DNA from: a virus
Virus record (IMG/VR): IMGVR_UViG_3300023115_001620
Location: 1-64,000 of that record
Length of the DNA: 64,000 nucleotides
Reading direction: 5' to 3' (one strand)
Under the pieces are notes generated by a model that saw only the letters and a list, made by a program, of their open reading frames with translations, was not told where the DNA came from and made no database searches. This document shows positions 32,971 to 39,532 of the stretch, piece after piece (the stretch's first letter is position 1; every line of letters begins with the position of its first letter). Both the position numbers and the translations under genes were made by a program.

Positions 32971-33182
32971 TATCTTTTACCGCTATAATTTTTTCTTGTT
33001 TGATTGCGGTTTTTCATACGCAAGTAATTTTGATATTTTTGATAAGCCTGCCAGTTTTGGTCATGCTTGTTATACAAAGCCTTTTCATTAAAGACTTTGC
33101 CTTCGAAACGACAATAATCACGATAAGCATCTAAGTCGTTAAAAACTTTAGTATACGCTGCACGATTGAATTCGATTGCCAT
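32970..33182 (-). CDS. Small basic Tyr-rich protein
   Basis: 70 residues, basic and rich in Tyr/Asn/Lys (YCRFEGKVFNEKALYNKHDQ, then YQKYQNYLRMKNRNQTRKN). Starts where the glycosyltransferase start region ends (shared base). No family recognised. Confidence 0.45.
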   Translation of the reverse strand: MAIEFNRAAYTKVFNDLDAYRDYCRFEGKVFNEKALYNKHDQNWQAYQKYQNYLRMKNRNQTRKNYSGKR

Positions 33183-33200
33183 AATGTATTTTTCCTTTAA

Positions 33201-33668
33201 TTATTGTTTAGGATAAAAGATTGAACAGCCATTTTCATTATCTTCAGCTACGCTGATCTCTACAAAGCGGCCGGGATACTTTGCAGCGATTTCTTGATAC
33301 AAGTCATCTGCAATCATCTCACATGACTTGTGATTTAACTCTAGTACGCCTTCAACGTCATAGAGTCGTTGCATCCAGCGTTTAAACTGAATGAATTCAA
33401 TATCGCGATCGTTATGAAATACTTCAATACGAACACGAAAGTGAAAGATATGACGATGTGGAATACCAAGGAATGATACGTCATCCCAATCGCCAGTTGC
33501 TAATTTAGGGTCAGTGTCTGCACCTGGGTACATATGTACACCTTCTTTTGTAAAGGTTACCCAAATGCTTCGTTGAGCTTCGGTTATTGCGTTGTTAATA
33601 TTATCGTTCATTTGTTCTTCTTTCAATCTACGACCCATATAGTCCCAATATGATTCACGTTGTTGCAT
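33201..33668 (-). CDS. queD: QueD-like 6-carboxytetrahydropterin synthase homologue
   Basis: 155 residues from the first ATG; ATGs at 33638 or 33611 are possible. GIPHRHIFHFRVRIEVFHND corresponds to the GH.Y.l.v zinc-His strand of the QueD/PTPS family, IEFIQFKRWM to the DF..lk helix, CEMIADDLYQEIAAKYPG to the PT.E.la helix and ISVAEDNENGCSIFY to the v.E....a.Y end. QueD converts dihydroneopterin triphosphate to CPH4, the QueE substrate. Divergent, so assignment is moderate; a TTGACA promoter ends right at its first ATG. Confidence 0.55.
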   Translation of the reverse strand: MQQRESYWDYMGRRLKEEQMNDNINNAITEAQRSIWVTFTKEGVHMYPGADTDPKLATGDWDDVSFLGIPHRHIFHFRVRIEVFHNDRDIEFIQFKRWMQRLYDVEGVLELNHKSCEMIADDLYQEIAAKYPGRFVEISVAEDNENGCSIFYPKQ

Positions 33669-33675
33669 AGTACTA

Positions 33676-33704
33676 ATATACTTTCTTTATAAAGGTTTGT
33701 CAAG
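33676..33704 (-). promoter_or_regulatory. Sigma70-type promoter for the queD-like gene
   Basis: Minus strand TTGACA (33704-33699), 17-bp spacer, TATATT (33681-33676), partly inside the last codons of the upstream gene. The expected start point is at or just before the ATG at 33668. Confidence 0.7.
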
Positions 33705-34217
33705 AGCATATTCACTCCAATCTGTAAACTTTTGATCGTCCATTAGATTGTGCAGTCTGTGACACCATACACCTGGATTGGTTGCACGAAAGTCCTTGTC
33801 ATCAATCTTTAACATAGTATTGTAACCAAATTGTTTAATGTAGGGAATAGGAATACGCAGTTGCGGAATAAACAGATCTGTTTCAACCAGTCCAGTTTCT
33901 AATAGTGCTTCTGCATGATCGAGCGGCACATCAAGTGTACAAGGAATACCTTTGTCAAGAAAATACATTATCATATCTTCCCATTCGTCCCATGTGTCTG
34001 CATCTTCTGGAAAGTTTGTACCTGGACTAAATGAATGATTAGCACCAAAGAAAATATGTTCACATTCTTGTGTTGCAAAATGTTCAAACACTGTTTCAAT
34101 ATTTTGAACACCAGTTACAAATAGTGTTTTCTTTCCATAAACAGGTGTACGTTCTACTTCAATTCCAGTAAAGAACATAACATCGTCATGTTCGCCTGTG
34201 TCATAGTCTCTTTTCAT
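33687..34217 (-). CDS. Conserved hypothetical protein of the deazaguanine neighbourhood
   Basis: 176 residues. FVTGVQNIETVFEHFATQEC and HIFFGANHSFSP are followed by a helical acidic part and RIPIPYIKQFGYNTMLKIDD; the end includes NPGVWCHRLHNLM. Found in cyanophages in a similar place. No known catalytic motif. It lies between the queD-like and dpdA-like genes. Confidence 0.5.
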   Translation of the reverse strand: MKRDYDTGEHDDVMFFTGIEVERTPVYGKKTLFVTGVQNIETVFEHFATQECEHIFFGANHSFSPGTNFPEDADTWDEWEDMIMYFLDKGIPCTLDVPLDHAEALLETGLVETDLFIPQLRIPIPYIKQFGYNTMLKIDDKDFRATNPGVWCHRLHNLMDDQKFTDWSEYALDKPL

Positions 34218-34423
34218 TCTAATCCTAATTGTACAAGTTTAGAGTTAAGTTTATGAATTTCGTCTTTTAGATAAAGTTTCATAGTTTTCATTCTACGAAC
34301 TTCTTCTGATATAGTAATATTATTATATAATATTTCTATGTCACTGTCAAGTTTTCTGTGTCTTTTTTCTAGTTCAACTATACGGTTACGAATTTTGTCT
34401 TCTTCTGAATCATAATTGCTCAT
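34214..34423 (-). CDS. Small coiled-coil protein, DUF465/YdcH-like
   Basis: 69 residues. ELEKRHRKLDSDIEIL followed by MKLYLKDEIHKLNSKL matches the L..-HR-LD-x-I and LK..KL.LKDEI pattern of DUF465 proteins. Overlaps the dpdA-like stop by 14 bases. Function unknown. Confidence 0.5.
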   Translation of the reverse strand: MSNYDSEEDKIRNRIVELEKRHRKLDSDIEILYNNITISEEVRRMKTMKLYLKDEIHKLNSKLVQLGLE

Positions 34424-36089
34424 CCACTAGTTCCTCCAACTTAGTTTCATCTAAGATGTCTTCTTCTTGTTCAACAACTTCTTCTACTTCAAATAATGCA
34501 TTAAAAAATGTATTAGCATTTACAGTCTTTTTGCCAATTGCACCTCTAGTACCAGGTATAGCCATCCAAAATTTAGAGTATTCATCTATTTTTTGTAAGG
34601 CTTCGTCTTTATCTGTAATTGCAAAAATTTCATTTACAACATCTCTAAACAGAATTCTATCAAACTTTTCGTCTACTAACATTTTAGGAATCACACCGTT
34701 GTCGTATTGTCTGTTTGCTTCTTGTACAGCGTTTACATGACTCCATACGTTATGACCCATTTGTATAGCATAACTAAATGAGTCCCAGCTAGTCTTTCCT
34801 TCTTTACCTATCTTATTTAGGTCTCCAGGAGCATAAGTGCAAACGTCTGATACTTTGAGTTCGGCAGTAATCGGTGAGTCTTCAAAGTTTTTAAATATCC
34901 CATCTGATATAACAGTGTCTCTAAACAAGCGTTGATCTGTAGCATATTTTTTATCGTCAACTGACGGCACCATACGATACGTCCATTTGCTTCTGTCCTC
35001 AGTTTCGTTCTGAATGTAGATCTGTCCATTCGCGGTTGCCAAGAAAGGACTAGCACAGTCAAAAGTAATAGTAAAGTTTTCATTATAGTTTTTCCGCACA
35101 GCACGTTGAATGTCAGTAAGCAAACAAGCCCACTCTAGTTTAGATGTACCTAGAAAGTGCATTATATCATGCACACCTTTTTCAAGCAAACCGTCAAAGT
35201 GCAGTGTTACAAGTCTTTTTAGTACCAAGTGTACATCGCACATGTTCTGACCACCCATTGCCCAACCATTAAAATGGTTGTCTGGATACTTTGCAGGATC
35301 ACAAAAATCTTTCATCTGTGAATACCAGTCATCTGCTTCGTCGTGTGTTTCGCCTTGTAGAACGTTTAAGAACTTACAGTTGCCGTTACGATGCTTCATC
35401 CAATATTCGTTATTATACTTAGAAGCATTAACAGCATCTTGATATGTACTAATACCGGTCTTTTCTCTACCTGCTGGCGAGCGACAAACCCATGCTGGAA
35501 TATCAAGGATCATACCGTAGTCCATATATGCATCCATCCAACGGAGAACACCGTCACGCTTTTGCTGTGCCGCATCAAGTCTTGCTTGATATTGTTTAGC
35601 ATGATTAATTTTAGTTGTCTTAGGATTACCGTTTTTATCAAGTTTAGGATTGCCATGTTCGTCTAGTTGTTCAACTATTTCAATACCTTTTGCAACAGCT
35701 TCTGCCATACGAGCAGCAACTTCAGGACCATTAGGGTCACGCCATTCGCCTTCCCAAACACCTTTACCAATTTGGAAACCACCTGAGTCGCCAAGTATCC
35801 AACTATTTTCTCTATCTCTATTACGTACCATATCTTCTTTAGGAACATCTTTAGTTGTATCTAAATCAGCGTGTCCTGCTGAATATAGAGTCCACTGGTA
35901 CTGGAATTGACCTTCTTGTTTGTTAAGATAGTTTAAACTCTCTACACCGTGTGTAAAGTTAGATGGAATACGTGACTTATCTACATATTCGTCATAACGC
36001 TGTTTGCCTACGTAAGTGGCATAGAAGCCACTTAGTGCCGGGAGAAACCTTGCGTAATCATTCTGTGTTGCAGTTAAGTCTTTTTGCAT
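34410..36089 (-). CDS. dpdA: DpdA-like DNA deazaguanine transglycosylase (TGT fold)
   Basis: 559 residues. ILGDSGGFQIGKG near residues 98-110 is the DSGGFQ motif of tRNA-guanine transglycosylases; YGMILDIPAWV follows; KFLNVLQGETHDEADDWYSQ parallels the VQGG segment; and FNGWAMGGQNMCDVH matches G.aIGGL. Phage DpdA proteins use this fold to exchange guanine in DNA for a 7-deazaguanine. With folE, queE and a queD-like gene in the same window, this assignment is favoured over tRNA TGT, which is ~375 residues with a CxCxxC zinc site that is not seen here. Shares one base with the clamp gene. Confidence 0.75.
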   Translation of the reverse strand: MQKDLTATQNDYARFLPALSGFYATYVGKQRYDEYVDKSRIPSNFTHGVESLNYLNKQEGQFQYQWTLYSAGHADLDTTKDVPKEDMVRNRDRENSWILGDSGGFQIGKGVWEGEWRDPNGPEVAARMAEAVAKGIEIVEQLDEHGNPKLDKNGNPKTTKINHAKQYQARLDAAQQKRDGVLRWMDAYMDYGMILDIPAWVCRSPAGREKTGISTYQDAVNASKYNNEYWMKHRNGNCKFLNVLQGETHDEADDWYSQMKDFCDPAKYPDNHFNGWAMGGQNMCDVHLVLKRLVTLHFDGLLEKGVHDIMHFLGTSKLEWACLLTDIQRAVRKNYNENFTITFDCASPFLATANGQIYIQNETEDRSKWTYRMVPSVDDKKYATDQRLFRDTVISDGIFKNFEDSPITAELKVSDVCTYAPGDLNKIGKEGKTSWDSFSYAIQMGHNVWSHVNAVQEANRQYDNGVIPKMLVDEKFDRILFRDVVNEIFAITDKDEALQKIDEYSKFWMAIPGTRGAIGKKTVNANTFFNALFEVEEVVEQEEDILDETKLEELVDEQL

Positions 36090-36811
36090 TACTTACTCTG
36101 TGCTGGAAGTATATAATCGTATTTTGCCATTCCTGAATCAACTGTAATCATCATAGCGCCTTGGTCCGAAATGCTCATAGTCAAATCGCCATCTAAATTT
36201 AAGATGCTTTGTACTTGTGCAACAGGCCAACTCCAAGTGTGCTGTAAAGAACCCTCTACATCGTGTTGGAAAACAAACTCGCCTGCGTGTGTGCTTGCAT
36301 CACCAAAGCTAAAAACAAGATTACCATCAACAGTTTTAACATTAAATGTTGGTTCTTCTGAATGTGCAGCACTCATAAGCTTCATACGTGCAATTGCAGC
36401 TACACTAGGCTGTAGAGTAACATTCCAACTTGCACCTTTAAACTTAACGGTCTTAAGTTTTTCTTCAATAATTGCTTTGTTCATAAAGCGGTAATCGTTC
36501 TGGAAGTCACCAGTTGCATTTTCAAAGTGAATGTGTGTTGGAACTGTTTCGCCATTGCGTTCTGCTTGTACAACTTCAATTTTAGCATTGTCTTTGTACT
36601 CAGGGTTTTTCAAATGTAGCGCAAGTTTGTCTAAGTTTGGCATACCAAAAGTGCCTTCTGCCACTTTATGACCTGAAGTTGCGCTTAGAATTACGCTACG
36701 ATCATCTGCCATTGAGTCGATTGTTGTTTCGTCCTCGCCTGTAACTTTAACTAGACTTAGAAAACCAAGTGCATGTGTATGTGCAACAACGTCTTGTAAG
36801 ATATCTTTCAT
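36089..36811 (-). CDS. 45: DNA polymerase sliding clamp (T4 gp45-like)
   Basis: 240 residues, the size of T4 gp45 (228). Conserved features include LSATSGHKVAEGTFGMPNLDKLALHL, split here as LSATSGHKVAEGTFG and MPNLDKLALHL, then FKGASWNVTLQPSVAAIARM and the C-terminal MAKYDYILPAQSK strand. The trimeric clamp tethers gp43 and, in T4, also activates late transcription with gp33/gp55, which fits the NATAAATA late motifs here. Starts on the last base of the epimerase stop. Confidence 0.9.
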   Translation of the reverse strand: MKDILQDVVAHTHALGFLSLVKVTGEDETTIDSMADDRSVILSATSGHKVAEGTFGMPNLDKLALHLKNPEYKDNAKIEVVQAERNGETVPTHIHFENATGDFQNDYRFMNKAIIEEKLKTVKFKGASWNVTLQPSVAAIARMKLMSAAHSEEPTFNVKTVDGNLVFSFGDASTHAGEFVFQHDVEGSLQHTWSWPVAQVQSILNLDGDLTMSISDQGAMMITVDSGMAKYDYILPAQSK

Positions 36812-37599
36812 TATACTGTTTCTCCATTGAATAAATCTATTATATTATCATTACCTTCTTTTGTCAAGAAGTTTTGTATTTCGTATTTAGGTTTAAACCC
36901 AAGTGCTTTCATTTTCTCCATGTTTGCACAAGTCCATTCTCTTTCTCCTGGAGTATTTAGGCGAACAGGAAGTTTAGGCGCCAAGTCTTGAACACGCACT
37001 GGACGCCCTGTACCAATGTCAACAACACCATTGACATGTGGTGCATTTATGAGTATTTCAATTGCATCTAGCATATCTTCTAAATGAATGAAATCTCTAT
37101 AGTGCTTTGTTGTATATTCTAATGTACCGTTACGTAGTTTATTAAAGAACATATTCTTTCTAGGACAATTATCTGAGTACACAGTGTGGAAACGCATTCC
37201 TAACATTGTTCCTGCGTTATATCTTTCTGCAAGTTCTTCTAAAATATATTTAGAAGCTGCATAAGGATTTAAATCTGGTTCATAAGCACTTGAACTACTT
37301 GCATAAAGTATCCTTGTACCTTCATAATGTTCAAATAGTCTACGGCTTGCTTCAACATTATTCAACCAATATCCTGCAGGATCTTTAATACTTTCACGAA
37401 CACCGCTTTTGCCAGCAAGGTGAATAATTAAATCAAATTTTTCATTAAACTCACATGTTAATAAATCTTGAGTATTGTTAAGTTTGTCCCTATCCCAACC
37501 ATCTTTTAAGTCTATACCTACAACACTATAGTTTTTTGTAAGACGTGTAAGCAGATTGCTTCCTATGTATCCTCTATGACCTGTCAGCAAAATTTTCAT
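36811..37599 (-). CDS. NAD-dependent sugar epimerase/dehydratase (extended SDR)
   Basis: 262 residues. ILLTGHRGYIGSNLL is the GxxGxxG NAD site, IIHLAGKSGVRES the next conserved strand, SSSSAYEP and PYAASK supply Ser and YxxxK of the active site. Shorter than most GalE/RmlB proteins (~320). Acts on a nucleotide sugar. Overlaps the phosphomannomutase-like gene by 26 bases and lies with cytidylyltransferase, suggesting a sugar-nucleotide set. Confidence 0.8.
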   Translation of the reverse strand: MKILLTGHRGYIGSNLLTRLTKNYSVVGIDLKDGWDRDKLNNTQDLLTCEFNEKFDLIIHLAGKSGVRESIKDPAGYWLNNVEASRRLFEHYEGTRILYASSSSAYEPDLNPYAASKYILEELAERYNAGTMLGMRFHTVYSDNCPRKNMFFNKLRNGTLEYTTKHYRDFIHLEDMLDAIEILINAPHVNGVVDIGTGRPVRVQDLAPKLPVRLNTPGEREWTCANMEKMKALGFKPKYEIQNFLTKEGNDNIIDLFNGETV

Positions 37600-38281
37600 T
37601 AAGTATCCTCCATGTGTCCTTCCAGTGTTTCACATGATAATTGCAACCTTTTTTATTTGCGTTAGCTAAAGGTTGATCATTACCACCTAACTGCATTGCG
37701 TCACCAAAAAATATTAATGTATCATTACTGTCAAAATCATTTACTATTTGACTTTTATCAAAGCCCTTTGGCGAAATGTCAATACCTGTTTCTCCACCTA
37801 CCTTTGCTTCTAAGTATGGAAACATAATATTGAAACTGTGAGCAATTTTATATCGTTCAGCCTTTTTTGTATCATAACGTACATACTGTGCACGTTGTTC
37901 TTTGTCTGCACCTCTGCCAACAACACTAAAATTTACCATTCCTGGGCGATGTTCAAAATGTTGTCCTGTACGCAACGGAAATTCACTTTCAGTTAAACAT
38001 TGGGCAAGGAATGTGTGAGGTGTTTCTTCTAATATCCATTCATTTTGATGTACATTTGTGTCTTGCTCCCAAACATCGTTTCCGTTGCAATTATAAACTC
38101 TCACAGCAAGATTGTAAATAGACAAACCTACTTGTTCAACAGTTTTCATTTTATCAGAACCTGTAACCAAATAACATGAATTATGGCTGGCAAAGTTCTC
38201 AAACCATGCAGCAAAGTCTTTATCTATTTTTCCTCTGCTAGGAGTCAGTGTTCCGTCTACATCAAAAACAAATTTATTCAT
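37574..38281 (-). CDS. Eukaryotic-type phosphomannomutase-like HAD protein
   Basis: 235 residues. FVFDVDGTLTPSRGKID is HAD motif I, CYLVTGSDKMKTVEQVG resembles the VGGSD..K segment of PMM1/2, and GMVNFSVVGRGADKEQR, GETGIDISPKGFDKSQI and LIFFGDAMQLGGND match the PMM cap and motif IV in order. PMMs interconvert mannose-6-P and mannose-1-P, leading to GDP-mannose. A sugar-phosphatase activity is an alternative. Confidence 0.75.
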   Translation of the reverse strand: MNKFVFDVDGTLTPSRGKIDKDFAAWFENFASHNSCYLVTGSDKMKTVEQVGLSIYNLAVRVYNCNGNDVWEQDTNVHQNEWILEETPHTFLAQCLTESEFPLRTGQHFEHRPGMVNFSVVGRGADKEQRAQYVRYDTKKAERYKIAHSFNIMFPYLEAKVGGETGIDISPKGFDKSQIVNDFDSNDTLIFFGDAMQLGGNDQPLANANKKGCNYHVKHWKDTWRILNENFADRS

Positions 38282-38432
38282 TTACACAAATTGCCTTTTC
38301 ATCTTGATCAAATGTTGCTTCTAACACAGCTTGGTTTATTAGACACTGTTTTTGTGAATCATACCTGTTGAATTCTGTGACTTTGTATTCATTATACTCA
38401 GGTATAAAACTTAGTACAAATAGAATCCACAT
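38274..38432 (-). CDS. Small protein with N-terminal hydrophobic segment
   Basis: 52 residues starting MWILFVLSFIPEYNEYKVTE, then FNRYDSQKQCLINQ and a C-terminal Cys. The hydrophobic first ten residues could be a signal or anchor and the two Cys a disulfide in the periplasm. Starts in a TAATG overlap with the gene before and ends 8 bases inside the next. Similar short proteins occur in cyanophages. Function unknown. Confidence 0.5.
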   Translation of the reverse strand: MWILFVLSFIPEYNEYKVTEFNRYDSQKQCLINQAVLEATFDQDEKAICVNE

Positions 38433-38611
38433 TAGGTGTCTTTCTCTTCTTTTTGTTTTTTGCGTTTAGTATAAAAGCCACCTTTGAATTCAATATCTTC
38501 TGTTCTTTTACCACTTACACCTACTGTAATTTTTCCACCATTTTTTATATATTCATCTACTAACTTTTGTTCTTCGTCAGTTAATGATCGACTCACAGGA
38601 TTCATACTCAT
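38432..38611 (-). CDS. Small conserved basic protein
   Basis: 59 residues: MSMNPVSRSLTDEEQKLVDE, then YIKNGGKITVGVSGKRTEDI and a Lys-rich tail. SLT..E..L.DEYI..GGKIT.G is a recurring pattern in T4-like phage hypothetical proteins. Starts 4 bases inside the nucleotidyltransferase end (ATGA) and ends in TAATG with the next gene. Confidence 0.55.
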   Translation of the reverse strand: MSMNPVSRSLTDEEQKLVDEYIKNGGKITVGVSGKRTEDIEFKGGFYTKRKKQKEEKDT

Positions 38612-39024
38612 TTACTTTCTCTTTCTGCTACTCGCTTACGCAAGTCGCTACTGCTGAAGCGGTGATCTCGTTTGTTAAAGTGTAGCTGGATACCCCGCTT
38701 CTTGCAAATATCCTTGCCAGTAAAATCCTTTTCTCTATACTCTTCACCTAATATTCTAACATCAATATGATACATTGTCAAGATATCTTCTAGGTCTTTT
38801 TCAGATGTATATGGAATTATTTCATCTACGTATGCAACTGCTTTGAGTTGTGTGTAACGTTCTACTACAGTTTGTATAGGAGAATTCTTTTCAGGCCTGT
38901 CTACGTTAGGATCTACTTGTAATCCGCATATTAAGTAATCACATTGTTCTTTTGCTTCACGCAACATTTGTACGTGTCCTGCGTGAAGTAAGTCAAATGT
39001 TGAACAAGTAAATCCTACCTTCAT
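38608..39024 (-). CDS. Cytidylyltransferase family protein (TagD/GCT-like)
   Basis: 138 residues. MKVGFTCSTFDLLHAGHVQM gives the HxGH nucleotide-binding motif, YLICGLQVD the next strand and HRFSSSDLRKRV the RxSST-like end. Glycerol-3-phosphate cytidylyltransferases (about 130 residues) have this plan. It would make a CDP-activated polyol or sugar for glycan or membrane synthesis. Coupled to small genes on both sides by ATGA. Confidence 0.8.
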   Translation of the reverse strand: MKVGFTCSTFDLLHAGHVQMLREAKEQCDYLICGLQVDPNVDRPEKNSPIQTVVERYTQLKAVAYVDEIIPYTSEKDLEDILTMYHIDVRILGEEYREKDFTGKDICKKRGIQLHFNKRDHRFSSSDLRKRVAERESK

Positions 39025-39128
39025 CCTAGCTGCTCCCTTAGTTCTTCAAGAAGTTCTAATAGCTTTTGCATTAGTTCTTCGTCTTGTGTTTTTTCTGTAT
39101 CAAATTCTACTTCTACTTTTATTTTCAT
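39021..39128 (-). CDS. 35-residue acidic helical peptide
   Basis: Starts at ATG 39128 with ATGA coupling to the gene before and ends in ATGA coupling to the cytidylyltransferase. MKIKVEVEFDTEKTQDEELM then QKLLELLEELREQLG: one beta strand and an amphipathic Leu/Glu helix. The exact fit in a 100-base gap supports it. Function unknown. Confidence 0.5.
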   Translation of the reverse strand: MKIKVEVEFDTEKTQDEELMQKLLELLEELREQLG

Positions 39129-39532
39129 TGTGTTAGTCCTTGAACCAAATTCATAGCAACTGCTGTGCCGCTAATACTTGATCCTATCATAATTGCTCTA
39201 TCGCTCCAGCTCATTCCTACAAAGATCCATCCTATTGAACTGAGAATGTATGCTATTTGTCCATACATTGTGAATCCTGCACTAATTGAAAATACACCTA
39301 TCACAGCAAGTACCATACTTGCCCATTTTACATACCAGTCTACTGTGCCAGTAGGTGTTGTAGGTGTTAGATCTTCAACTTCGTGTTGTAGTTCTGCAAG
39401 CTCTTGTTTAAGACGTTTACGTTCTTTTGACAGTTCTGCTGCAAGTTGAGACGCACGATTTTCTCTAGATGCTTCTTTGTACTCGTCTTTTACCATTTGT
39501 TCGTGTTCTGTCACGTTAGTCTCCAAAATCAA
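39125..39532 (-). CDS. Membrane protein with N-terminal coiled coil
   Basis: 135 residues. Residues 20-52 form a charged coiled coil (AAELSKERKRLKQELAELQH), followed by two hydrophobic segments, WASMVLAVIGVFSISAGFTM and GQIAYILSSIGWIFVGMSW. Conserved next to gene 43 in marine T4-like phages. Overlaps the polymerase stop by 17 bases. Function unknown; a holin-like role is possible but not shown. Confidence 0.55.
   Translation of the reverse strand: MILETNVTEHEQMVKDEYKEASRENRASQLAAELSKERKRLKQELAELQHEVEDLTPTTPTGTVDWYVKWASMVLAVIGVFSISAGFTMYGQIAYILSSIGWIFVGMSWSDRAIMIGSSISGTAVAMNLVQGLTQ

Noticed and set aside
36811-39024. Complete GDP-mannose or heptose pathway
   Set aside because: Phosphomannomutase-like, epimerase and cytidylyltransferase genes are adjacent, but no guanylyltransferase is visible, so a named pathway is not claimed.
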